NCBI GenBank assembly: GCA_017394805.1
Contig: JAFPXC010000033.1
Span: 1 to 64,000, forward strand
Origin: Clostridia bacterium
Lineage (GTDB): Bacteria > Bacillota > Clostridia > Christensenellales > CAG-1252
Reading direction: 5' to 3'
DNA length: 64,000 nt
Positions 40,117 through 49,487 of the stretch are shown one piece after another. Numbering within the stretch: the stretch's first letter is position 1; each line of letters opens with the position of its first letter. Below the pieces are notes generated by a model. The model did not search any database, was not told where the DNA came from, and saw nothing but the letters and a program-made list of their open reading frames with translations. The position numbers were made by a program, and so were the translations under genes.

Positions 40117-40764
40117 TTATTCGCCGCGCAGAATGCGAATGGTCTTCGCGGGATCCGCGCTACGGAACACGCTGCTGCCGCCCACCACGACGTCCACGCC
40201 GCGGTCGGTCATGGACTTGGCGTTTTCTTCGGTCACGCCGCCGTCCAACTCGAGCCGTATATCCCTCCTTGACTCTACGATCATGCGGTGGGCCTCGCTG
40301 ATTTTACCCAGCACTTCGGGGATGAACTTCTGCCCGCCGAACCCCGCGTACACGCCCATCAAAACGAGCATATCTATCCTATCCATATAGGGTGCCACCA
40401 ACTCCAACCCCTTGTCGGGATTGAGCACGAGGCCGCACGCCTTGCCGTTCTTCTTGATGACGTTCAACGCGCCCGCCACGTCTTGGGACGCGTCGGGGTG
40501 AAAGGTCACGATATCCGCGCCCGCGTCGCAAAAGGCCTGCACATACTTCTCGGGCAAGGTGATCATCAAGTGCGCGTCGATGGGCAAAGTCGTATGCTTG
40601 CGAATGGCCTTGCACATGGGCATACCGAAGGTGATATTGGGCACGAACACGCCGTCCATCACGTCGAAATGGATATAATCCGCGCCCCAGGCGGTCGCGT
40701 CTTCCACGCTCTTGCCCATATTGGCGAAATCGCCGCTCAAAATACTCGGTGCAATCTTAATCAT
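40117..40764 (-). CDS. rpe: ribulose-phosphate 3-epimerase
   Basis: Interconverts ribulose-5-P and xylulose-5-P in the pentose phosphate pathway. The 215-residue TIM barrel has IAPSILSGDFANM, the metal and catalytic HFDVMDGVFVPNITFG and HLMI, and DGGVTEENA with VVGGSSVF for phosphate binding. One oddity: the loop that usually reads MxVNPGFGGQ is MGVYAGFGGQ here. The ATG at 40764 has AAGGAG upstream and overlaps rsgA by 8 bp. Confidence 0.95.
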   Translation of the reverse strand: MIKIAPSILSGDFANMGKSVEDATAWGADYIHFDVMDGVFVPNITFGMPMCKAIRKHTTLPIDAHLMITLPEKYVQAFCDAGADIVTFHPDASQDVAGALNVIKKNGKACGLVLNPDKGLELVAPYMDRIDMLVLMGVYAGFGGQKFIPEVLGKISEAHRMIVESRRDIRLELDGGVTEENAKSMTDRGVDVVVGGSSVFRSADPAKTIRILRGE

Positions 40765-41623
40765 AACTGTTTTTTCTCCTTTCCGCAAGTTCGTTATAAA
40801 TCGCCACGTAGCGTTCGTATCTGCCTCTGTCCAACGCGCCCTTTTCAACGGCCTCTTTCACCACGCACTCGGGCTCGGCCGTATGCGTACAGCCGTGAAA
40901 CTTACACCGCCCCAGCCGCACGAAATCGGGATAATAAAGCGCCAACTCGCCCTCTTTGACGTCCTCGGGCTCGAGGAGCGAAAAACCGCACGTATCCATA
41001 ATGCGCAGGTCCTCGCGTATCCCGAACAACTCGATATGTCTGGTGGTGTTGCGCCCCCTTTGTATCTTGCTCAATCCGCCCGTTTCCTGGCCTATGTCGG
41101 CCAACGCGTTCATCAGGCTGCTTTTGCCCACGGCGGATTGCCCCGCCAGACACACGACGCCCGACAGATTCTTCGCCAATTCGCCCACGCCCTTGCCCGT
41201 TTCCGCGCTCACCGAATACACGTCCGCGAGGTCGGCATACACCTTTTTCGCATAGGTATAATTGGCGTCGTCCAGGTCGGCTTTGTTACAAATAAGCACC
41301 ACACGTATACCGTGTACTTCGCCCGCCAACAGCATTTTATCCACCATCACCCAGTCGCAAAAGGGCACGGGTGCGATGACGACGGCCAAACAATCCACGT
41401 TGCTGACGTAGGGGCGTATCAACAGGTTTTTGCGGGGCAAAAGGTCGTAGACGTAGTAGGTGCCGCGCTCCTCGCGCAACACCACTCTGTCGCCCACGTA
41501 CAACTTATCGTCGCGCTTCAAAATACCGCGCGCCGTGCACTTGTACGTTTTGGTGGCCGTCTGCACCTTAAAAATGCCGCCCACGCTCTTGACGATGATA
41601 CCCTCTATACTCTTAACTGCCAA
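40757..41623 (-). CDS. rsgA: ribosome small-subunit-dependent GTPase RsgA
   Basis: A 30S maturation GTPase of 288 residues. An N-terminal OB-fold is followed by a circularly permuted G domain (NKAD before GQSAVGKSS, then DTCGF) and a zinc site CKFHGCTHTAEPEC. The start is TTG at 41623 with GAGGAG upstream. It overlaps rlmN by 11 bp. In B. subtilis, prpC and prkC stand between rlmN and rsgA; they are missing here. Confidence 0.97.
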   Translation of the reverse strand: MAVKSIEGIIVKSVGGIFKVQTATKTYKCTARGILKRDDKLYVGDRVVLREERGTYYVYDLLPRKNLLIRPYVSNVDCLAVVIAPVPFCDWVMVDKMLLAGEVHGIRVVLICNKADLDDANYTYAKKVYADLADVYSVSAETGKGVGELAKNLSGVVCLAGQSAVGKSSLMNALADIGQETGGLSKIQRGRNTTRHIELFGIREDLRIMDTCGFSLLEPEDVKEGELALYYPDFVRLGRCKFHGCTHTAEPECVVKEAVEKGALDRGRYERYVAIYNELAERRKNSYD

Positions 41624-42650
41624 CGTGTTTTCTCCTCAGTTGTCCGCACGCGCCGTCGATATCCGCGCCCATCGTCCTGCGGATGGTCGCCGACACGCCC
41701 TCTTTTTCCAACTCTTGCAAAAACGCTTTCGCTTCCTCTCTTCCCGTCCCTTTCAATCCTTTCTCTTTGACGTAATTCAGCACGATCAGGTTGACGTGGG
41801 TGGGGAAACCGCGCACGAGTTTCGCCAGCGCCCGCGCGCATTCTTTGCTGTCGTTCGTACCCTTTATCAAGGTGTACTCGAAGACGACGCGCCTGCCGCT
41901 CGCCTCGAAGTAGCGACGGGCGGCGGCCATCACTTCGCCTATACAGTAGGCCTTGTTGACGGGCATAATACTGCTACGCGTCTCGTCAAAGGGCGCGTGT
42001 AGCGAAAAGGTCAATGTCACCCACAGTTTGTCCTCGATGAGCCTATCCACCCCGGGCACCACGCCGCACGTAGACAGCGACACGTTGCGCAGGCTGATAT
42101 TCAGCCCGTTTTCGTCGGACAACAGGCGCAAAAACGCGGCCACGTTGTCGTAGTTGTCCATCGGCTCGCCCGAGCCCATCAACACCACGTTGGTGATGGC
42201 GCGTTTGGTGAGGTCTCCGCCGAAATCGCGGTTGGCCACGACCACCTCGCCCAGCATCTCGCCCGCCGAGAGGTTGCGCACCAAGCCGTCTATTCCCGAC
42301 GCGCAAAAGGCGCAATTCATGCGGCACCCCACCTGCGTACTGATGCAAATGGTGTTGCCGTAACGGTATTGCATCACCACGCCCTCCACGATATTGCCGT
42401 CTCTCAGGCCGAACAAATACTTGGTCGTGCCGTCCTTGGCCACCAACTTCTCCACGATGCGCACGCCTTGCACGTCGTAGGTCTCGGCCATACGCGCCCG
42501 CAACGACTTGGAAAAGGTCGTCAACTCGTCCCAGTCTTTGCCTTGGCAAATCCCCTCGAACAGTTGTTTGGCGCGATAGGGCTTTTCGCCGTATGCTTCC
42601 GCCACGGCCCGAAGCGCCTCTATATTCATATCGGACAGCAACGCTTTCAT
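41613..42650 (-). CDS. rlmN: 23S rRNA/tRNA adenine-C2 methyltransferase RlmN
   Basis: A 345-residue radical SAM methyltransferase. The cluster motif CRMNCAFCASG is present, with the GSGEPMDNYDNV SAM block and a late catalytic Cys in the C-terminal region (DIDGACGQLR). It methylates A2503 of 23S rRNA and A37 of some tRNAs. Its ATG overlaps the rsmB stop (ATGA). Confidence 0.97.
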   Translation of the reverse strand: MKALLSDMNIEALRAVAEAYGEKPYRAKQLFEGICQGKDWDELTTFSKSLRARMAETYDVQGVRIVEKLVAKDGTTKYLFGLRDGNIVEGVVMQYRYGNTICISTQVGCRMNCAFCASGIDGLVRNLSAGEMLGEVVVANRDFGGDLTKRAITNVVLMGSGEPMDNYDNVAAFLRLLSDENGLNISLRNVSLSTCGVVPGVDRLIEDKLWVTLTFSLHAPFDETRSSIMPVNKAYCIGEVMAAARRYFEASGRRVVFEYTLIKGTNDSKECARALAKLVRGFPTHVNLIVLNYVKEKGLKGTGREEAKAFLQELEKEGVSATIRRTMGADIDGACGQLRRKHVGS

Positions 42651-43912
42651 ACTTTTCTACGCATACGCGCCACGAAGAAGCCGTCGTTTCCCTTTTCGTC
42701 GGGCATAAATTGCTTCATACCCTCGTTTTCGGGCAACGCGCTCATACCTTCCAAGGCGAAGTCGGGATTATCCAACAAAAACGCGGTCACCACGTCGGTA
42801 TTCTCTTCGCGCAGATTGGTGCAGGTGCTATACACCAGCACGCCGAATTGCTTGACGTAGCGCGAGGCGATGGTCAGCAATTTCTTTTGCAATTTGGCAA
42901 GGGACGCTATGTCCTCTTCCGTGCGGTTCAATATCATATCGGGGTTTTCGCCCAGCGTACCCAATCCCGAACAGGGCGCATCCACCAACACGGCGTCGAA
43001 TCGCCGCGCCCATTCCTCGACGTACTCGGTGCCGTCGTGGCATATCGCCTTGACGTTTTCCACCTCCATACGCTTCGCGTATGCCTCTATCAAACCCACG
43101 CGGTGCGGGTGCACGTCGCACGCGGTCACTTCCACCGGGTTATGTTCGGCCAAATACACGCTCTTACCGCCCGGCGCCGCGCACAGGTCGAGCACTTCGC
43201 CCGTTATGCCGTCTTCCATCACGGCGCGGCAGATATACACGCTGTCCAAGGCCTGCGCGGTCACCTTGCCCTCGGCGATGAGCGCCGCGAAAGGCTCGGT
43301 CGCCCCCACCAGATAGCCGTACGGCGTATCCACGGCGGGCAACCCTTTGCCCAGGATGAAATTGCGCAATTCGTAGCGCGAATATTTCTTTTCGTTCCAC
43401 CGTATATGCGTGTGGTTATACTTTGCCGTGACCAAACGCGTTCCCTCGTCTATGCCGTATTGGTCGAAATACCTATTGACGAGCCATGCGGGCATATTGG
43501 CCTTGATACACAGGCTTTCCAACCCCGTCTCGGGCAGGTCGTCTTTCACTTCGATATAGTGTTTCAACGTGGCGTTGACCAGCCCCGCCAAGTCCTTTTT
43601 GACGGCCTTGGCCAACTCCACCGTTTCGTTGACGGCGGCGTAATCGGGCATCGAATTGGTGTATTTTATCAAATACATACCCAATTTGAGTATCACGCGC
43701 ACCACGGCTTTGGGCGACTTGGCGCACAAGCGGCCGATTTGGTAGGCGAACTCCATCTCGTGTTCCACCACCCCCATCGTGAGGCGTTTCACCTGCTTGC
43801 GATCCTGCTCCCCGAGCGCGGGTAGCACGTCCCCCAACGCCACCGAAAGATAGGCGCCCCGTCTATACACGTCGGCCAACACGTTGTAGGCGAAAAGGAT
43901 ACAATTATTCAT
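42647..43912 (-). CDS. rsmB: 16S rRNA (cytosine-967-C5)-methyltransferase RsmB
   Basis: A 421-residue NOL1/NOP2/Sun enzyme. An N-terminal NusB-like RNA-binding domain is followed by the SAM domain: LCAAPGGKSVYLAE, then the two family cysteines in DAPCSGLGTLG and STCTNLREEN. The ATG at 43912 overlaps the fmt stop by 4 bp; the longer frame upstream is inside fmt. Confidence 0.96.
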   Translation of the reverse strand: MNNCILFAYNVLADVYRRGAYLSVALGDVLPALGEQDRKQVKRLTMGVVEHEMEFAYQIGRLCAKSPKAVVRVILKLGMYLIKYTNSMPDYAAVNETVELAKAVKKDLAGLVNATLKHYIEVKDDLPETGLESLCIKANMPAWLVNRYFDQYGIDEGTRLVTAKYNHTHIRWNEKKYSRYELRNFILGKGLPAVDTPYGYLVGATEPFAALIAEGKVTAQALDSVYICRAVMEDGITGEVLDLCAAPGGKSVYLAEHNPVEVTACDVHPHRVGLIEAYAKRMEVENVKAICHDGTEYVEEWARRFDAVLVDAPCSGLGTLGENPDMILNRTEEDIASLAKLQKKLLTIASRYVKQFGVLVYSTCTNLREENTDVVTAFLLDNPDFALEGMSALPENEGMKQFMPDEKGNDGFFVARMRRKV

Positions 43913-44838
43913 GCTATCACCTCGCCCACCGGTAGGCTGTGCCCCACCATATACTCCTTGCCGCTCATGCGTCGTCCCCCTTCGGGTTGCACTTCGACGA
44001 GCGCCGCGCGGCCGTCTCGGACCTGCACGACGATGCCCTCTTTGGCGTTGGCGATCGCTATGGTACCCACGGGTGCGACCACTTCGTCGTCGTACTTCGC
44101 CACTTTCCACACTTTGAACAGTTTGCCGCCCACTGTGCAAAACGCCGAGGGCCACGGGTTCATACCCCGCACGTGGCAGGATAATTCCCAAAGTGTCTTA
44201 TTCCAATCGATCGCGCCGTCCTCTTTTTTGAGCATCTTGCAAAAGGTGGCTTTACTGTGGTCTTGCGGCGTATAGACGGCCGTACCGTCCAAGACGGCGG
44301 GCAACGCTTCCAATAGGGCCATCGCGCCCAAAACGGCCATACGGTCGAACAAGGTGCCCGCCGTGTCGTCCTCGGTGATGCGCAATTCCTTTTGCAACAC
44401 GATATCCCCGCTGTCCACGGCCAAAGCCGTGCGCATGATGGTGATACCCGTTTTGTCCATGCCGTCCAACACGGCCTGCTGTATGGGACTTGCGCCGCGC
44501 AAAAGTGGTAGCAAACTGCCGTGCACGTTGATCACGCCACAGCGCGGTATATCGATGATCTCCTGCGAAATGATTTGGCCGTACGCCGCCGTCACGATGA
44601 CGTCGGGACGAAGCGCCCGTATGGCTTCCACGCCGTCGCGGCGCACCTTTTCGAATTGCAATACGGGTATGCCCAACCGCTCGGCCATCACTTTGGTCGG
44701 CGGCGGTAAGAGTTTATTCTTGGCGCCCACGCGGTCGGGTTGCGTCAAAACGCCCACCACGTCGTAGCCGTTTTCGACCAACGCCTCTAAGGAAGGCAAC
44801 GCAAAGTCGGGCGTTCCCGCAAATAATATCCTACTCAT
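43909..44838 (-). CDS. fmt: methionyl-tRNA formyltransferase
   Basis: Formylates Met-tRNA(fMet) with 10-formyl-THF. The 309-residue protein has the N-terminal FAGTPDFALPSLEAL, the folate/catalytic block NVHGSLLPLLRGASPIQQAV and the C-terminal OB-like domain. def lies immediately upstream and overlaps by 8 bp. Folate import by folT (21917) would feed its cofactor. Confidence 0.97.
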   Translation of the reverse strand: MSRILFAGTPDFALPSLEALVENGYDVVGVLTQPDRVGAKNKLLPPPTKVMAERLGIPVLQFEKVRRDGVEAIRALRPDVIVTAAYGQIISQEIIDIPRCGVINVHGSLLPLLRGASPIQQAVLDGMDKTGITIMRTALAVDSGDIVLQKELRITEDDTAGTLFDRMAVLGAMALLEALPAVLDGTAVYTPQDHSKATFCKMLKKEDGAIDWNKTLWELSCHVRGMNPWPSAFCTVGGKLFKVWKVAKYDDEVVAPVGTIAIANAKEGIVVQVRDGRAALVEVQPEGGRRMSGKEYMVGHSLPVGEVIA

Positions 44839-45280
44839 CTTTGACCGCCTTGTCGTAGAAGAGAATGCCGTCCAAGTGATCCATCTCGTGCTGACACACT
44901 CTGGCGTCGAAGCCCTCGAAGCGGCGTTCTATCCACTCGCCCTGTCTGTTTTGGTAGCGAATGAGTACCTTGGCGGCCCGCTTGACTGGCAGATATTTGT
45001 TGGGGCAGGACAAGCACCCTTCTTTCATGATCTCCTCGCCCGACGCTTCCAAAATGGTGGGGTTGATCAATTCGACCACCTCTTTGGACGACATCAGGCA
45101 CACGGCGTACCGCCTTGCGATTCCCACTTGAGGGGCGGCCAAGCCCACGCCGTCCGCCGCGACCATAGTCTCGAGCATATCGTCCAATATGCGTCCCAAC
45201 TTCTCGTCGAACGTGGTCACTTCGCGGCAAGTGCGGCGCAAAGTGCTGTCTCCGTCTTTTACAATGTCTCTCAATGCCAT
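44831..45280 (-). CDS. def: peptide deformylase
   Basis: Removes the N-formyl group from nascent proteins; an iron/zinc enzyme of 149 residues. All three motifs are present: GVGLAAPQVG, EGCLSCP and QHEMDHLDG. The ATG at 45280 has AAGGAG upstream; an in-frame start nine bases earlier is less likely. Type I by length. Confidence 0.97.
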   Translation of the reverse strand: MALRDIVKDGDSTLRRTCREVTTFDEKLGRILDDMLETMVAADGVGLAAPQVGIARRYAVCLMSSKEVVELINPTILEASGEEIMKEGCLSCPNKYLPVKRAAKVLIRYQNRQGEWIERRFEGFDARVCQHEMDHLDGILFYDKAVKDE

Positions 45281-45308
45281 ATATAACACTCCTTGGGGGT
45301 AGCCCCTC

Positions 45309-47510
45309 TTACGTAATGTTTTGCGGGTTTTGCTCGAAGAACATACGCACGTTGCATCCCTCGAGCGAAGCCGTCGCCACCTCGAACATCTTGGTGGTTA
45401 TCTCGTCCACCTTGTCGCCTTTGAGGCGCATGATCAGTTGGAAGCGGTACTTGTTTTCCATTCGCCCGATGGGTGCGCGCATACCTTGCAAGCGCAACAC
45501 CTGGTTGGGGTATTCGGTGGCGACGATCCTTGCGCTGCTCAACGCTTTCTTGACGTAGCGGAAGGCCTCGTCCTCGGTATCCGACACCACCAATATCCGC
45601 ACGATTTTGGTGAAAGGCGGAAACTCCGTCACCTCACGCACGTTGATTTCTTTCTTATAAAACCCTTCGTAGTCGTACAGCGACGCGAAGTAGAACACGT
45701 AGTGCTTGGGGCTGTAACTCTGCAACACCACGCGACCGGGCAACTTATCACGGCCTGCGCGCCCCGCCACCTGCGTCACCAACTGAAAAGTGCGCTCCAC
45801 GCTGTGATAATCCCCGATATACAGGCTCATATCCGCGTCCAATATGCCCACGAAGGTCACGTTGGAAAAGTCGTGTCCCTTGGCGATCATCTGCGTGCCC
45901 ACCAATATATCCGCCTCTCCGTTGCCGAACGCGGTCAGTATGGACAAATGCCCCGTCTTGCCGCGCGTGGTGTCGTTGTCCATTCTGAGGAGTCGCGCCT
46001 CGGGGAAATGCGCTTGCAGATCGGCCACCACCTTTTCGGTGCCGTCTCTGCCGTATCGAATAGAGGGCGAGCCGCACGAGGGGCACTTCGTCGGCACGGT
46101 GTATTGATTGCGGCAATAGTGACATTTCAAGAGGTTTTCCTCTCTATGCCAGGTCAGGCTGACGTCGCACGCCGCGCACTTGATGACCTTGCCGCACTCT
46201 CGGCAAATCATAAAACTCGAATACCCGCGACGGTTCAAAAACACCATTGCCTGCTGTTTCTTGGCCAAGGTCTCGGCCAAGCCAGTGAGCAACGCGTCCG
46301 ACAATATGCTCTTATTGCCTTTTTTGAGTTCCTCGCACATATCCACTATCTGCATGGTGGGCATCACGCGGTCGCCCACGCGGTGCGACATTTTCACGAG
46401 CGTATATTCGCCCGTCATAGCCTTGCGATAACTCTCCAACGAGGGCGTCGCCGAGCCAAGCACCAACGCGGCCTTGTTGTATTTTGCGCGGAAGGTGGCG
46501 ATATCTATGGTCTCGTAGCGGGGGTTGGACTCGCTGACGTAACTGCCGTCGTGTTCCTCGTCGATGATCACCATACCCACGTCGCGTATGGGCGCGAACA
46601 CGGCGCTACGGGCGCCCACCACGATACGCGCTTCGCCCCGCAATATACGCAGCCATTCGTCGTAGCGTTCCCCCGCCGACAACCCGCTGTGCAACAGGGC
46701 CACGTTGTCGCCGAACCGCCCGCGGAAGCGCTGCATGGTCTGGGGCGTCAGGGATATTTCGGGCACCAGCATAATGGCCCCCTTCCCCTCTTTGACGCAC
46801 CGCTCTATGCAGGTCATATACACTTCGGTCTTGCCGCTACCCGTCACGCCGTGCAGCAAAAACGTGCCCGTGGGGTTGTCGCTTATGGCGGCCACGGCGG
46901 CCTGCTGTTCGGCGGTCAAAGGCACTTTGGGGGCCTTCCCCACCAACGCGGTATAGGGTTTACGCCCCACCTTTTTCGGCTCTACGACGATAAACCCCTT
47001 CTCTTCCAACGCCTTGACGGCGGACGTGCCGAACTGCTCGGCCAGCGAGGCGCACCACTCCCACGCGCACCCCGCGAGGTGCATAAGCAGTCCTCTTTGC
47101 GCGACGGCCGTTTGGCGCAGTTTGGCGAGCATTTCGTCCAACGGTATCTCTTTGTTGACGGTAGCGGCCAACCGCTCCAACTCGCGCACCTTGCCCCCGC
47201 GCATCTGTGCGGGCACGAAAAGGCGCAACGCGTCGGCTTTGCGCAAAAACCATCGCTTGGCGAGATAATCCATCAACGCCACCATTTCGGGAATGACGGC
47301 CGTGAAGTCGTCCGCCTTTTTCTCGATGTGGCGCAGTTTTTCCACCGTGCTGGTCTCTTTCAGCCCGACCACGATACCCTCGATGCGTTGCCTGCCGAAA
47401 CCGACAAAAACGCGGTCGCCCACCGAGATAACCATATCTTCGGGCACCGCGTAATCGAATACTCTATCTATCTCCGCCGTGGATATGTCGACGATGACTT
47501 CGGCGATCAC
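45309..47510 (-). CDS. priA: primosomal protein N' (PriA helicase)
   Basis: Restarts stalled replication forks. The protein is about 733 residues: an N-terminal DNA-binding domain, helicase motifs HGVTGSGKTEVYM (Walker A) and DEEHD (Walker B), and the zinc cluster CRECGKVIKCAAC...CHYC...CPSCG. I prefer the GTG at 47510, which overlaps the coaBC stop as GTGA and has AAGGTG upstream; an ATG 21 bp earlier lies within coaBC. Confidence 0.97.
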   Translation of the reverse strand: MIAEVIVDISTAEIDRVFDYAVPEDMVISVGDRVFVGFGRQRIEGIVVGLKETSTVEKLRHIEKKADDFTAVIPEMVALMDYLAKRWFLRKADALRLFVPAQMRGGKVRELERLAATVNKEIPLDEMLAKLRQTAVAQRGLLMHLAGCAWEWCASLAEQFGTSAVKALEEKGFIVVEPKKVGRKPYTALVGKAPKVPLTAEQQAAVAAISDNPTGTFLLHGVTGSGKTEVYMTCIERCVKEGKGAIMLVPEISLTPQTMQRFRGRFGDNVALLHSGLSAGERYDEWLRILRGEARIVVGARSAVFAPIRDVGMVIIDEEHDGSYVSESNPRYETIDIATFRAKYNKAALVLGSATPSLESYRKAMTGEYTLVKMSHRVGDRVMPTMQIVDMCEELKKGNKSILSDALLTGLAETLAKKQQAMVFLNRRGYSSFMICRECGKVIKCAACDVSLTWHREENLLKCHYCRNQYTVPTKCPSCGSPSIRYGRDGTEKVVADLQAHFPEARLLRMDNDTTRGKTGHLSILTAFGNGEADILVGTQMIAKGHDFSNVTFVGILDADMSLYIGDYHSVERTFQLVTQVAGRAGRDKLPGRVVLQSYSPKHYVFYFASLYDYEGFYKKEINVREVTEFPPFTKIVRILVVSDTEDEAFRYVKKALSSARIVATEYPNQVLRLQGMRAPIGRMENKYRFQLIMRLKGDKVDEITTKMFEVATASLEGCNVRMFFEQNPQNIT

Positions 47511-48679
47511 AGCGTCAGCACCTTGTCCCAAATGACGTGCGCCAACTTCTCCTTGGTCATCAAAGGTTGCGGCTCCACCGCGTTTTCGGTGATAAACGTC
47601 ACGATATTGGTATCCACCGCGAAGCCCGCGCCCTCTTGCGTCAGGTCGTTGGCGACCATCAAGTCGGCGTTTTTCTTCTTCAACTTCTCTTGCGCGTTTT
47701 CGATAAGTCGCTCGGTCTCGGCGGCGAAAGTCACCAACTTGCAGTTGCCCTTCACCTTGCCGACGGCGGCGGCTATATCGGGCGTTTTCACCAACCGCAG
47801 GTTGAGCGTATCGCCCTTATACTTGTTGTCGAAGGCCTTTTCCACGGTGTAGTCGGCGGGGGCGGCGGCCTTGACCACCACGTCCATATCGCCCACTCTG
47901 CCGAGGACCGCCTCGTACATATCGGCGGTCGAGGTCACGCGCACGATCTCCATTCCGTCGGGCAAGGGCACGGACACGTTGCCGGCCACCAAAGTCACCG
48001 CGGCGCCTCTATCGCGTGCGGCCTCGGCGATGGCGATGCCCATCTTCCCCGATGAATGGTTGGACAGATAGCGCACGCCGTCGATATTCTCTTGGGTTGC
48101 GCCCGCCGTCACCAGCACGTTCCACCCCGCGAGGTCGGGCTTGACGGACAAGAGGTCCAGCACCCTATCCACTATGTAGTCGGGTTCGGCCAATCTGCCT
48201 TTGCCTACGTCGCCGCAGGCCAACAAACCGTCCTCGGGCTCTATCATCACTACGCCGCGCTCTTCGAGCATACGCATATTGCGTTGGTTGGCCTCGCTCA
48301 TATACATAGCCGTATTCATAGCGGGGCACATCACCTTGATACCCTTGCACGCCATATAGGTGGTGGACAGCATATCGTCCGCCAATCCGCCCGCCGCCTT
48401 GCCGATAAAGTCGGCCGTCGCGGGGGCTACCAGCACCAAATCGCTGCTTTTCGCCAGCGAAATATGCTCCACCTCATAGGGAAAATCGCGCGAAAACATA
48501 TCGGTTATCACGCGGTTTTTGGACAAAGTCTCCATCGTGAGGGGCGTAATAAACTGCGTGGCGGCGTCTGTCATCACCACCACGACGTCCAGGTTGAACT
48601 TGGTCAACCGCGAAGCGATATACGCCGCCTTATACGCGGCGATACCGCCCGTTACGCCCAACAGTACCCGTTTTCTCAT
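47507..48679 (-). CDS. coaBC: bifunctional phosphopantothenoylcysteine decarboxylase / synthetase
   Basis: Coenzyme A synthesis: joins cysteine to phosphopantothenate (CoaB) and decarboxylates the product (CoaC). 390 residues. The flavin-binding CoaC domain starts LLGVTGGIAAYKAAYIAS and has the catalytic CPAMNTAMY; the CoaB domain has NVLVTAGATQENIDGVRYL. It shares one base with the rpoZ stop codon. Confidence 0.97.
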   Translation of the reverse strand: MRKRVLLGVTGGIAAYKAAYIASRLTKFNLDVVVVMTDAATQFITPLTMETLSKNRVITDMFSRDFPYEVEHISLAKSSDLVLVAPATADFIGKAAGGLADDMLSTTYMACKGIKVMCPAMNTAMYMSEANQRNMRMLEERGVVMIEPEDGLLACGDVGKGRLAEPDYIVDRVLDLLSVKPDLAGWNVLVTAGATQENIDGVRYLSNHSSGKMGIAIAEAARDRGAAVTLVAGNVSVPLPDGMEIVRVTSTADMYEAVLGRVGDMDVVVKAAAPADYTVEKAFDNKYKGDTLNLRLVKTPDIAAAVGKVKGNCKLVTFAAETERLIENAQEKLKKKNADLMVANDLTQEGAGFAVDTNIVTFITENAVEPQPLMTKEKLAHVIWDKVLTL

Positions 48680-48873
48680 CAGTCGCGCTTGATGGTAACC
48701 GTACCTTCGTACACTTCCTTAGCGGCCACCGAGAGGGGTTTCAACTTGTCGTTTTGAAACATTTCGGGCGATTGTTGCATCAACTGTCTGGCGCGTTTTG
48801 CCACGCCCACCGCCAACATATAGCGGCACTCGGTCTTTTCCAACAACTTATCAATGGGGGGGTCTGCTAACAT
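48679..48873 (-). CDS. rpoZ: RNA polymerase omega subunit
   Basis: A 64-residue omega subunit, which helps fold and assemble beta-prime. YMLAVGVAKRARQLMQ is the family core. AAGGAGG lies upstream of the ATG, which overlaps gmk by 7 bp. Context gmk-rpoZ-coaBC is the standard Firmicutes arrangement. Confidence 0.95.
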   Translation of the reverse strand: MLADPPIDKLLEKTECRYMLAVGVAKRARQLMQQSPEMFQNDKLKPLSVAAKEVYEGTVTIKRD

Positions 48874-49484
48874 ATTCTGTATCCTCCTTTCAGGCTTTCT
48901 ATCAAATCCAGATTATCTTTGGAGCGCTGTTGCTCCGCGGACACGATTTCGTTGATTTTCGCCACGCACGCGTCCACGCGGTCGTTGACGAGCACGTAGT
49001 CGTATTGCTTGGCGTATTCCAATTCGGCGACGGCTTTGCCGTAGCGCACGGCGAGGGTTTCGGGCGTTTCGCTGCCCCGCTTTTCGATGCGCGCTTTCAA
49101 CTCGGCCAAGGACGGGGGCAACAGGTAGATGAGCACGGCGTCGGGAAAGGCCTTCTTGATGTTCAGCCCGCCCTCGAACTCAATGTCCAATAGGACGTGC
49201 TTGCCGCTCTTGGTGATGCGCTCGAGTTCGCTCTTCAAGGTGCCGTAACTGTTGTTGTAAATGCGGATATATTCGGCGAACAGTCCTTCCTCTATCATAC
49301 GGTCGAACTCTTCTTGCGTGCGGTAGAAGTAATGCACGCCCTCTTGTTCTCCCTCGCGCGGGGCCCTCGTCGTCACGGACACCGAGAAGCCGTAGTCTTC
49401 GCACTTCTCTCGCAACGCCGCGTGCACGGTGCCTTTTCCCACGCCGGACGGGCCGGACAATACCACGATTTTCGCATTTTTCAT
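48867..49484 (-). CDS. gmk: guanylate kinase
   Basis: Phosphorylates GMP to GDP. 205 residues with the P-loop VLSGPSGVGKGTVHAAL, the GMP-binding SVSVTTRAPREGEQEGVHY and the DIEFEGGLNIKKAFP block. GGAGTAGG lies before the ATG. It follows yicC with a 3-bp gap; remA, found between the two in B. subtilis, is absent. Confidence 0.98.
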   Translation of the reverse strand: MKNAKIVVLSGPSGVGKGTVHAALREKCEDYGFSVSVTTRAPREGEQEGVHYFYRTQEEFDRMIEEGLFAEYIRIYNNSYGTLKSELERITKSGKHVLLDIEFEGGLNIKKAFPDAVLIYLLPPSLAELKARIEKRGSETPETLAVRYGKAVAELEYAKQYDYVLVNDRVDACVAKINEIVSAEQQRSKDNLDLIESLKGGYRIC

Positions 49485-49487
49485 AGC

